Shown here one piece after another: positions 9,238 to 18,616 of a stretch of 22,259 bases of DNA. Under the pieces are notes generated by a model, which saw nothing but the letters and a program-made list of their open reading frames with translations, made no database searches and was not told the DNA's origin. Source of the stretch: Zygnema cylindricum (Eukaryota > Streptophyta > Zygnematophyceae > Zygnematales > Zygnemataceae); assembly GCA_037447655.1 (NCBI GenBank), contig JBBHKE010002761.1:1-22259 (forward strand), given 5' to 3'. The position numbers were made by a program, and so were the translations under genes. Positions within the stretch are counted from its first letter, which is position 1. The number at the start of each line of letters is the position of its first letter.

Positions 9238-10005
9238 TGTTGTTATGAGACAACTGCTGATACTGAAGATGAAGAAGAAGCAGCAGTAGTAGTCATTGTA
9301 GAACAATATAAGAGAGGAAGCTTCCACAAATACCAATGGCAAAACAACAACTTTGACAGACAATAACTTTCAACACACAAACACAATAGTCCTACAAATC
9401 TACTTCAATGTAGATATCACACAAAGAAACACACAGATAAAATTTCACTTAATTCAGCTCACAGATCTGTGAGATATTCAGAGGGGAATTTTCATAAAAT
9501 TGAGTGTACATTTTTTCATATCATTTGTTCCTAATGAATCAAAATTTACTAAGTCCTATTTCTATACACTAAAACTACACTAAGCTGTACAGAGGCATTC
9601 CAGCCGTACATCTAACATTTTAACACAACAAATACCGTGAGTACACCTGTATACTGAAGGTATGTCATAAACCACATTCTAAACACTAAACAACTAATTC
9701 ACTACAGACAAAATTCTGTTCTACCAAATATTTACACTGAAGTTCCGATAACGTTAAGTGATAATGATCTAATCATGCCTCGTCAGCCGTCCGATTAGAG
9801 GATTTAACACCATAGATGTGTCTTCACGAAGTACTATGGTCCCGCCGAATTTTCCGTATGTCCACGAAGGACATACTCACGCATTTCTCTCAAGTGATGA
9901 CGCGTGTCCCAAGTGTGAATGAACCGTGAACTTCAAGTTCATTGTCACACTAATTTTGGTAAGTAATGAACCGAACTCAACCAAAAATAACTTAAGTAAT
10001 GAACA
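9238..10005 (-). repeat. Copy B 3' LTR
   Basis: The segment from about 9238 to 9755 aligns with 14153-14667. The remaining 250 bp has no partner, because the right LTR is truncated. The LTR ends (minus-strand start) at TGTTCATTACTTAAG, directly after a purine tract, and ends on the other side with AACAACA. Within the U3-like part are perfect hairpins, notably GTATGTCC-ACGAA-GGACATAC (9856-9876). The inner boundary is uncertain by about 8 bp, because similarity trails off rather than stopping. Confidence 0.8.
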
Positions 10006-10025
10006 ACTCTCTCTCTCTCTCCCTC
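10006..10025 (-). other. Copy B polypurine tract
   Basis: On the minus strand a GAGGGAGAGAGA-type run abuts the LTR start TGTTC. This is the expected primer site for plus-strand DNA synthesis. The (GA)n part has expanded compared with copy A (positions 16-28), as simple repeats do. Confidence 0.7.
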
Positions 10026-10091
10026 ACAGCTGAGGCATAGAGAGGACTAAAGATTTCCAAAAACAACACTTCCCTAAAGCTTTAGACTCTG

Positions 10092-10942
10092 CTAGTCACT
10101 CAGTCCACATGCTTCTCTATAGAACTTCAATTTGGGTGAGGTAAGGGTTTCGTCATCATATCAGCCACCATTTGCTCATCCGGTAAATAACTGAACTTCA
10201 GGACTTTTCCCATCACCTTTTCTCTTACAAAATATAGCTTGATATCAATGTGCTTACTCTTAAAGTGATGGCTGGGATTAGAAGCAATAGCGATTGCTGC
10301 CTGATTGTCATACCATACTATCTATGGTCCAGATTGCATAAAGAGAAGCTCTTGGAGAAGAGACTTTACCCAAAGTAACTCCTTAACTGGCGAGCTGGCA
10401 GCCATGTACTCAGCCTCCATGGTAGACTGAGCTGTTACCTTCTGAAATTTGTTCCTCCAGTAGCAAGTTCCACTTCCGATCTTCAGAATGTATCCGGTGG
10501 TGAAGCGTCGGCTGGGCATATCTTTGTAGATCGCATCGCTCGATGTATGAATTTTGACTTTATCTCCACCGAGAGAGAGTCTAAGATTTTGAGTTCTTGC
10601 AAGATAGCGAAGAACTCTCTTTGCTGCCTTATAGTCTGACTTCCTCGGATTTTGCAGGCTTCGAGTCAAGGCTCCAACTGCGGCTGCGATGTCCGGACGA
10701 GTACATTTCATGAAATAGATGAGGCTTCGGACAATGTGCTTGTAAAGAATGGAGGACATAGAATCTGCCACCCCTGAATCGAAAAAATCATCAACCAAAA
10801 CACCACCATCCGTTTCTGTACCCTCCATCTTCTGCCTGAATTCCATAGGGGTGGCACTCCCCTTTGCTTCTGACATACCAAACTTTTCTAGCATGTTTCT
10901 CATTGCTTCTTTCTGAGTTAGATAAATAATTCTCTGTTTCAT
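10092..10942 (-). pseudogene. Copy B RNase H region
   Basis: A 206-codon frame (10322-10942) runs from the end of RT (QRIIYLTQKEAMRNML) through CTRPDIAAAVGALTR, SSDAIYKDM (first catalytic Asp) and STMEAEYMA (catalytic Glu), stopping after LLFMQSGP. The next segment, IVWYDNQAAIAIASNP, FVREKV and MTKPL, follows directly after a TAG. It supplies the DNQ motif that copy A lost in its deletion. A one-base loss near 10137 changes the last codons relative to A, and the family stop is at 10092-10094. Catalytic residues are all visible but not in one frame. Confidence 0.88.
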
Positions 10943-11448
10943 ATCTCTTACTACCTGAATTCCTAGAATTTACTTAGCCTCACCCAAGTCCTTCATTTCA
11001 AACCGAGAATTCAGATCTGATTTTATTTTATTGATTTCATTGATAAATTGCTAATCAACAGCAAATCATCTACATATACTGCCACATAAATCACTCCATC
11101 CTCACCTTGCATTACAAAGACTGAGTGATGTGAACTGATATTGGTAAAGCCAAGATTGGTTAAAAACTCATCTAACTTCAGGTTCCATTGTCTCGAACCT
11201 GTTTCAGACCATACTTTCAGACCATACTAGGACTTTAACAGCTTACAAACCAGATTTTCTTTCCCTTTTTTTGCATACATCTCTAGTTGCTTCATATTAA
11301 TTACTTCTTCTAAATCACCATGCAAGAAAGTCGTCTTAACGTCCATCTGATGCTATTCCATATCCTTTATTGCAGCAAGAGACGGCAAAACTCTAACAGT
11401 AGGAAAACGAACCACATGAGAGAAGGTATCTTCATAATCAATTCCCTC
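10943..11448 (-). pseudogene. Copy B reverse transcriptase, heavily broken
   Basis: Pieces of RT can be read in shifted frames: EGIDYEDTFSHVVRFPT, HQMDVKTTFLHGDLEE and VYVDDLLLIS, where the YVDD catalytic box is intact (copy A has YLDD). A perfect 13-bp tandem duplication (TTTCAGACCATAC at 11202-11214 and 11215-11227) breaks the YGLKQ motif. Several stops follow the YVDD box. The frame starts directly after a TAG at 11449-11451 that copy A also carries at the matching codon (1425-1427). Confidence 0.87.
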
Positions 11449-12254
11449 CTACTGACTAAATCCCTTAGTTTCCTGTCTAGCTTTATATCTTTCAATTGTA
11501 TTATCAGGATTCAATTTTAATTTGAAGACCCACTTACAACAGATAGCTTTCATGTTCGGTAGGAGCTCCACAAATTCCCAAGTTTGGGCTTCCATAATTG
11601 ACTTTATCTCATCATTTGCAGCTGAGATCCAATGATCCTTTTCAGGAACAGAAAAGGCTTCCCAAATAGTAAGCGGCGCCCCTGTGCTTGCAGAAAAAGC
11701 ACTCTCCACTCGGTCGCCTCGAAGGCGGCTACTTTGCCTTCTTCCCCCCGGAAAATCTGACGCGAGAACTGTTGGTCCTTTAGTGTTCCGCAGAGGGCGT
11801 GTAGTGGTAGGAGCAGCTCCGAAAGTAGGATCTGATGGCCCAGAGAAATTCACAAGAGAGGTAGAGGAAGTAGAAGGAGATGGAGTAAAAGGTTCTTGCT
11901 CAAGAATGATATACTCTTGTATTTTCTCATTCCTTTCAGCTGCATCCATACTAAAAACATCCACAGATTGACTCTCTTCTATAATCTGAATATTCTTAGC
12001 TGTCTGAAGGCATCCTCTCTAAGGGTTATAACCTCTATATCCTGCAGATTCATCATCATAGCCTAAGACTACACCAGGTAAAGAGTTGGACTAAGCTTCC
12101 AATTAGGAAGATTATCCAAGATAAAGCATTTGCTATCGAAGACTCTAAAATGACCAATATTTGGTTTTCTACCTGTCCATATTTCATAAGGTGTTTTACT
12201 TTTAACAGCTCGGGTTTCCACTCTATTTCTGATGTAGGAAGCACAATGAAAAGC
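11449..12254 (-). pseudogene. Copy B integrase C-terminus and IN-RT linker
   Basis: The open frame 11449-11964 (171 codons) holds the Ser/Thr/Pro-rich linker (FTPSPSTSSTS), a basic patch (GGRRQSSRLRGDR) and the start of RT homology (EKDHWISAANDEIKSI, KWVFKLKLNPDN), ending at the shared TAG. Upstream, 11965-12254 carries the copia integrase C-terminal block in broken frames. The TAA at 12255-12257 closes the main integrase frame at a codon that is AAA in copy A. A TAG at 12019-12021 replaces the CAG of A. The linker here lacks the three stops seen in A, so the copies decayed separately. Confidence 0.87.
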
Positions 12255-13280
12255 TTATCCCCAAAACTTTGGATCCACACCTTTATTGGTCCTCATAAAG
12301 CGAGCGCATTTTGTCAAGGGTTGATTAAGTTGCTCGGACACACCATTTTGTTCCGGTGTATAAAAAGAAGCAAATTCACGAGAGATGCCATTTTCTTTCA
12401 AGAAATCAGCAGAGGCATGGGATACCTTCTCTCCACCATTATCAATCCGCAAAGCAAGAATAGATTTGACGTGAAGTTTCTCCCCCCAGATTTTGTAGTG
12501 CTTAAAGTGAGTGAAGACTTCGCTCTTCTCCTTCGTGGAGTATAAGCAATTGTACAAATATAAGTCGTTTGTAAAGGTGACAAAAAGGCAGCTGCCACCA
12601 AGAGAGAGAACTTTGGAAGGGACGAAGACATTAGAGTGAACAATACTAAGGAGATCTGTGGCTCGATGATCAGAAACTTGTGGGAGGGGAAGCTTGTGAA
12701 GCTTTCCGAGAGCATAACCATCACAAACATGAGACTCTTTTTGACCGAGCATGACTCCCTCTATCATATCATTTTTTATCATCTTAGAAAGTCTCTCATG
12801 ATGCACATGACCAAGTCTTTTATGCCACAAAACATTATCACATAGGACAATGGAGTAAGCAAAATCAATTTTATGAGCCAAGTCCATGCGGTACAAAAAG
12901 TTTGGGCCTGTAGTTCCTACTAGAGCTACTCTTTTATCCTTGCTCACTATTTTCTTCCCATTTTTCTGGAGAACCTCAAAGCCTTTGCTTTCAGCTACAG
13001 ACGTAGAAAACAAATTTTTCTTAAACTTTAGAACATACAAGACATCGTACATAGTTTTCTTAACAACCTTTCCATCTATTACACAACCCCGATCTATATT
13101 TCCATTGGCATTTGATTCAAGAGCATAGCCACAAGCATAAAAGATCTGACGTAAACGAATAAAAGACATCTCCTTAAACCAGGATTTTTTCCAGCACATG
13201 TGTGAAGAGCTGCCGGAATCCATTATCCATCCGAGGTCCTTTTCTCCTTCCATCATGTCGAGTTTGGCAAGAGCAAAGAA
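12255..13280 (-). pseudogene. Copy B protease, pre-integrase and integrase core (333-codon ORF)
   Basis: This is the longest open frame in the window. In order it shows the protease active site IMDSGSSSHM (about residues 11-20), YDVLYVLKFKKNLFS, LWHKRLGHVHHERL (zinc-region His), CDGYALGKLH, HSNVFVP, IDNGGEK and the EQNGVSEQ segment. It is open yet not functional. The zinc-region CxxC has Tyr for the second Cys. The first catalytic Asp is Asn (HSNVF, HSDVF in A). GVAER has become GVSEQ, and the frame ends at TAA 12255 inside integrase. Its start is a frame position just after the TAG 13281-13283. The first ATG (13256) lies 8 codons in and is not a credible independent start. Confidence 0.9.
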
Positions 13281-14211
13281 CTACTTGTCATCAATTTTCG
13301 GAAAACCGGTGATATAAGGTTTTTCTTCCTCGATCTGCTTCTTCTCCAATTCTGTATCCTCCGCTGAAAACGGAACAATTTTATTCGAGGGTCTTTGGGG
13401 AATAAAAGGTCCGCAATGTCTCCATCCTTTCCAAAAGATACGTGTTTCAAGAGATTTTATATACAAAGGACAAGTTGTGAAGGAGTGACCGTCAGTATAT
13501 CAATAAACACATTTCTCAAACTGGGGATTAAATTGATTCCTTGATATCTACTTTCTCTCTGAAAGTGAGAAGTGAAGGCTATAGCTAGTTTCCCAGATCC
13601 TAAAATTGTTTGAGTGGCTTCTTCTGACAAGATAAACTCTATATTTGTTTGCAAATTCCAAAGAGGTTTGGACAATCTTTTCATTTCATCTGAGGCTCCA
13701 TTATATTCACTAGGTAGCCCCTTTAAGAGAATCATGGCCTGAAAATAAGGGGAGAAAGTCCCCCCAGAACATGCATGTTCTAACAATAACATTCGAAATC
13801 GATTAGTGTATTTCACCATGTTTTTGCTTGTGTACTTATACTCCTAGATCTGACCAGCAGTTAGAATCTCATTGTGGTCACTAGCTCTAACATAAGAAGA
13901 TATCAAAGCATCCCACAAATCTCATGCCTTTATAACATTAATATATGTCATATGCAATTCTTTTGATATCATAAGCTTCACTAGATGCAAAGCTTAATCA
14001 TTTTTATGATCAAAGCTGGCATCAGATTATGCCAGGGATCCATTTAACACATCAATAAGTTTCACTTGCTTGAAGTAAGACTTAACCAAATCTGCCCAAT
14101 ACTGATATTCACGTCTATCAAAGAATGGAATTTGTGAAGGCGGGCCGTGACGTGTTGTTCTGAGAGAAGTGCTGGTATTGAAGATGAAGAAGAAGCAGTA
14201 GCAGTAGTCAT
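13281..14211 (-). pseudogene. Copy B gag; apparent start codon lies inside the LTR repeat
   Basis: Gag is broken but traceable. An ATG at 14209-14211 opens MTTATASSSSSIPALLSE inside the right LTR. After a one-base shift near 14150 it continues as HGPPSQIPFFDRREYQYW and LVKSYFKQVKLIDVLNGS, the copia gag N-terminus. The frame 13457-13819 has TNRFRMLL and MILLKGLPSEY. The zinc knuckle has its second Cys codon changed to TGA (Tyr-stop-Tyr where copy A has YCY). The Lys/Glu tail (13281-13466) ends in TAG at the same codon as copy A. An in-frame TAG also interrupts before EYKYT. Confidence 0.8.
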
Positions 14212-14667
14212 TGTAGAACAAAACAAGAGAGGAAGCTTCAACAAATACCAATGACAAAACAGCATTTTTGACAGACAATACATTTCAAAACAGGGACACA
14301 AGAGTCCTAAAAATCTACCACATTGTAGATGTCATACGAAAGAACACACACATAAAATTTCACTTAATTCTGCTGAAAGATTTGTGAGATATTCAGAGGT
14401 GAATTTTCATAAAAACTGAGTGTACAATTTTTTTCATATCATTTGTTCCTAATGATTAAATTCACTAAGTCCTACTTCTATATACTGAAACTACACTAAG
14501 CTGTACGGAGGCATTACAGCAGTACATCTAACAATCCAAGACAACAAATATTGTGAGTATATGGTGTACTGAAGGTATGTCATAAACCACATTTTCAACA
14601 CTAAACAACTGATTCACTACAAACAAAATTGTGTTCTACCAAATATATACATCGAAGTTCTGAGAAC
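14153..14667 (-). repeat. Copy B 5' LTR, truncated
   Basis: Aligns with 9238-9755, with only small indels and about one difference per eight bases in the part I counted. Beyond 14667 the match ends abruptly at AGAACGT, and the roughly 250 bp corresponding to 9756-10005 are absent. A TATATAG motif (14478-14484, minus sense) may be the old promoter. The missing part includes the element's start (U3), so no target-site duplication can be looked for. Confidence 0.8.
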
Positions 14668-16876
14668 GTAGTTGACTAGCATTTCGAAGAGGGTAGTTTT
14701 CAAGTCATATGGAATTGCTCCCCCCCTATACTTGTTTATTTCAGATTGTGTGAAAGATATCCACAACAATTCGAAATCTGAGAACGTGATCCCCGAACTG
14801 TCCCTTGTAAAATTCCTTACGTCACCCATTTTCTCATCCTCTGCGAGGTTGGTGAACTGGGGCGAGGAAGGTTGAGTAGGAGGGACAAATTGAACCGGTG
14901 AAATGACCACTAGATCTGCGTCTTCTGGCTCGGAGCCGCCTCCTCCTCCGATAGGAGGAGCTGCCTGGTGAGAGGTGGGCCCTCCCCCCGCTGAGGAAGT
15001 TCCCGCTACTGGATATATAACAGAAGAACCTGTATTTCCAGCTGGTTTGACTCTGGGAAAAGATATAACTATCAGTCTGGGAAAAGATGTCCGAGCATTT
15101 GGACCTCGATACCCAGGAGAGGTTCGTTCCTCCCTGAGAACTTCCTCCACCGATGGGATGTGAAGACTAGGTTTTATCACATGAGGTCCTTCAAGGATTG
15201 GTGGCGACAACGACGAAGACGACTGACGGCTTCGAGGAAAAGGTGTCTGTCTCCTTGTCTGCCTTTTGGAGGTCCTCTGGTGGAGGAGTTTCTTCGCTGG
15301 AAGAGGAAAAACGCTTGTGAGGAGATGAGTAGGAGGAGACGTCGTATTTGTAGGGTAAGACTGGTGGGTCCGGGGACCTTTGAACAGCTGCAGTGGGAGA
15401 TAAGGATGGCGAAAGAGAGTGGGCGTGAGGTGGTGATGGTGGATGAGAAGAAAAAGAGGGAATATAAAGAGATGAATGTGGAGGTGAAGGAGGAGATGAG
15501 GCGGATCTCAATGTGATGTGTATCCTCTCGTCCGGTCCCAATTCCACCAGTGCTTCTACTGCAAACAAGGTCTCTACGGAGACCAAGGTGGGCGCACCCC
15601 AGGGAGAAGCAGCAAGGTCAGGCCGGTAATCTCCGCCCAAACCCTTCCCATTAGGTCTTGTGGTTTCCCCCCCTTCGCGATGAAGAAGAGTATCCCGGTC
15701 AGTTTCCGAAGAAGGCATCCCTAATGGCTGCCTTGAGATAGAAACAGGTTCCTAAACGAGTACTTTGGGGAGTGTCCTGATCCTTGAAGTAAGGGTTGTC
15801 TGCTCGGTGAGAAGCCCACTAGACCTACTCCGAACTTCCCAAATAATGTTCAACTCTTGTTCCCATGAATCTCTTCTTTCTGCCTCTAATGTCTCCCAGT
15901 CTACGGTGACGGGTCCAGCCCCCGCTGTAGCCTTTCCTTGTGATGCCAAAAATATTTACCAGTTCCTAAGCCTTGCTTACTACCCTGGTGAAATCTACGA
16001 TTCCCGGGCCCGATACCTCTGGATTGGTAGGTCTTGTCTGCCACAATCCTCCGTGAGTCGCACATTCGGGGCAGCTTTAGGGGGCTCCTTAGGGGCTGCT
16101 GTCGCTGGCGCAGGGAACGTCTCTTCTTTCACCACCGGGGCAAACCTGCCTTTACTATCACGATAATCGAATCTTTTCCCTCTCTTGGCCTCTTGTGAGC
16201 TCTACCTGCTGGTGCCTTCCTTGTGATTAGAGGCAGCTCAGCCACGGGATGGTTTACTGATGGCCGTGTCCTGCGATTGAGAGGCTTTAAAAGGGGGAGC
16301 TTGTCGCTCTGGTACGGACCAAGAGGAACTGCTTTCGGAAAAGCTACTCAGTATCTCAACTACCCCTCCTACCGGCCTGACTGTCCACGCGCGGTCGGTA
16401 CGGGCTACCCTTTGAACAAACGCTTTTTTCACCTTTTACTCGTGGAGATTATGAAGGGCCAACAATTATTTCCGACCTGGCCGACGAGGATCTGCCAAAA
16501 TCTCGGGACCTATAGGGATCTTAGCCTTAGGAACCTTAGACATAGTATGGAACCCCACTTAGGGGAAATGTCCAGCAAATGTTTCTTTATGGGCCAGACC
16601 CTTTTGGCGCGCAGTAGGTGAAGACTTCTCCCATTCCTCGGCTTGGGGCCGGGCGACTTCGGCCAACGACGCGAACTGCTCAGGGGTTAAGCTCGGTTGA
16701 AGGGCAGGGAAAGTCGCCCCCCCCGGTTCCTTTGCTGGAGAATCAAAAACGGATGCCACTGGGATAGATTCCTCAGACAGATGAGGCTCGGGTTCCGATG
16801 CTAGTACCTCTTGTCTATCGTGTTCTCCGGATCCATTATCTGGAGCCCGTTTCTCTTGTACCTCTCCCCCTCCCAT
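14668..16876 (-). pseudogene. Pro/Ser-rich ORF of a second, unidentified retroelement, frameshifted
   Basis: A chain of minus-strand frames starts at ATG 16874-16876 (MGGGEVQEKRAPDNG, then acidic and Pro-rich to 16559). It continues through 16238-16432 and 15752-15949. That frame runs on, across a single TAG, into 15191-15718, rich in PPSPPHS and SLSPSLSP. A shifted frame (14668-15210) follows, with a glycine run (IGGGGGSEPEDADLV). Around 15790-15900 EAERRDSWEQELNIIWEV could form a short coiled coil. No zinc knuckle, protease or polymerase motif is visible, and the copia B junction cuts it at 14667/14668. The size, composition and upstream leader suggest a gag-like ORF1. The family is unknown to me. 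Confidence 0.4.
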
Positions 16877-18190
16877 GATGCAATGGAAGATCCAAAAAGT
16901 AGGTCTAACTTACAACCCTAACTCCTCTAAAGAAGATGAGGTTCTCTAAACTGAAGCTCCTATCCCCTCTAAGCTGAAAGAGACAGGTGGTTGTTTCAGT
17001 ACTATGACGGTCTGTTGAAAGTCTAACAAAGATTCTCTCAAAATCCACTATTTTGGTACAAAAGATTCTGGTAATCAACCCCCGAGGAAAGCCAACTAAA
17101 GCCCCAGAAAGGTCTACCAAAGAGAAAACCAAGATACTTCCACTCAGAATAAATAAAGGATAAAATTAAAATATGCTGTCTCATAATTAACAATATCACC
17201 TTGCCTTAGAAAACGAGAGAATAAAGGTAGAATGTGGAATGATAGCAAGCGAGCCCAACATACCCCCAAAACGTCACGCTGACAACAAGAGGAGACGAAA
17301 TCTCTCCTGAAGACACCGGAACAGGTAAAGCCTCTTTAACTCCTCGGTGTCCGCAACCCAGAACCGGCAAGACCCTTCTCAATTTCCAACAGACACTAGT
17401 CCCAAATCGCCCAAATCAGGAAAGATAGTGTCAACTACCCAACCGGACTACGACTTCCACAAAGGACGGATGCAAACCAAGATGGCAATAGGGTCACAAT
17501 CACATACAAAGCAAAAGTTCTTCTAAAGAAAGGTTGCTAGAATTTTTCTAGGGTTTTTCTTGAAGACAGTACTGAAACAACAACCTGTCTCCTTCGGCCC
17601 CAAGTGCCTTATATAACAGTGTTTGTCCTGTTTCACATCCAAAAAGGTCAACGCAATACGAGGAGCCAATCAATGGAGAACATTTGCTATCAAACTGACA
17701 TAAGACAAATAAATTCGTACCACACCTAGGGCAAAAAGTTCTACTTTACAATCTGGCTAAAATCCAGACTGAGAGTCCAAATCAGAACCATTAATCTACC
17801 AAAAATCTTGAATTGGCGTGAGAACACTAGAGTTTGACCTAGGGTAATTAATGGACAGAAATTCAGTGGAACCTAAACAGAATTCCTACTTACAGCTAAA
17901 AGCATAATCTAAATAACAATCCGAAAAGTTACGTGGCAATCTACAATGTACCCCCCACGAGGGTTGATATAAACTGTTACAAGGTAACAAAATTGTCATC
18001 TGGGAGACGGAATAACTTTGTCGTCCGGCCTCTGCTAGGCGCGAAATAAAGTGTGTTCCGCTCCGTTTAGAAAATAGAGGAAACTTGTCCAGCTGGGTAC
18101 ACTCCTTCCTCCGTACTCCGATGAGTGTACAAGGGAGAAAGGGCCCGGAAATCCATGGTGATATGAAAAAGTGTCGGTAAAGCCCACGAG
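16877..18190 (-). other. Gene-free leader/LTR-like region upstream of the 16876 ORF
   Basis: About 1.3 kb without a convincing ORF lies upstream of the ATG at 16876. It contains a CCAAT/TATA pair (see 17608-17670) and a T-rich transcript-leader-like stretch (AAAAACCCTAG). It could be the 5' LTR and untranslated leader of the element carrying the 14668-16876 ORF. I could not find terminal TG/CA boundaries, a primer-binding site or a second copy of the repeat, so the limits are unknown. Confidence 0.35.
17608..17670 (-). promoter_or_regulatory. Candidate TATA/CCAAT promoter
   Basis: On the minus strand TATATAAG lies at 17608-17615, and a CCAAT box (plus-strand CCAAT at 17666-17670, ATTGG on minus) stands about 50 bp upstream. 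This spacing is usual for a Pol II promoter. Transcription would start near 17580 and run toward the ATG at 16876. Confidence 0.45.
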
Positions 18191-18616
18191 CTTGACATTG
18201 ACGCATGTCGCTTTCTATGTATTCTCACATGTTTATGTCAACATGGGATTCAACTATCGTCACAAAGAGCGTGTCCCATTTTAAGTCGACCTTTTCCAAA
18301 CTTATCAAGATTAATAAAAACGAGAAAAAAATAATAAGCGGAAAGGCACAAGAGTTTTTACATTTCTTCAATCTTCGCATTTGGCTTGATCCAAATTTGG
18401 CAACCACAGGCTTCTAATAGTGTTCGAGAAACACAACATCAGCCTGTTGAGCATCCCAAAGTGTTTGATTTAAATATCATTCACTAAAATTTAGCCATAA
18501 ATGCTTGCACAAGTAATCAGTTTAAACCACAAAAATATTACAAGTCACTCATAATTGTACTTCTTTATTGGCCTTGCATGTTAGAAAAAAATGTCACAAA
18601 CCTATCATAGAAACAC
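18191..18616. other. AT-rich spacer or intron
   Basis: No ORF with recognisable content. If the kinase-like exon at 18617-18865 is genuine, this would be the next intron or downstream sequence. I found no further kinase motifs in it. Confidence 0.4.

Larger units (their letters stand above)
9238..14667 (-). mobile_element. Ty1/copia LTR retrotransposon, copy B (same family as A, dead)
   Basis: Flanking direct repeats (9238-10005 and 14153-14667) enclose minus-strand gag, protease, integrase, RT and RNase H in copia order. It belongs to the same family as copy A, as shown by continuous near-identity of DNA and protein through the internal region. The left (3') LTR looks complete, about 768 bp, running from TGTTG to CA on the plus strand. 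The right (5') LTR lacks the matching last 250 bp or so and ends at 14667 against unrelated sequence. By hand, about 17 differences occur in the first 136 or so aligned LTR bases, so the insertion is old. No standard initiator-Met primer-binding site is visible next to the right LTR. Confidence 0.93.

Noticed and set aside
1-14667. A segmental duplication containing both copia copies
   Set aside because: Sequence flanking the internal region differs: A ends at 4073 in non-LTR DNA while B continues into an LTR. Separate insertions of one family are simpler, although the left flank of A is not visible.
15160-15516. Plus-strand Arg/Lys/Glu-rich ORF
   Set aside because: It is the complement of the Pro/Ser-rich minus-strand frame, which joins with its neighbours into a longer chain; its charged composition follows from that.
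17886-18206. 106-residue minus-strand ORF upstream of the promoter-like region
   Set aside because: No motif, mixed composition, and no link to the neighbouring kinase exons; it is likely chance.
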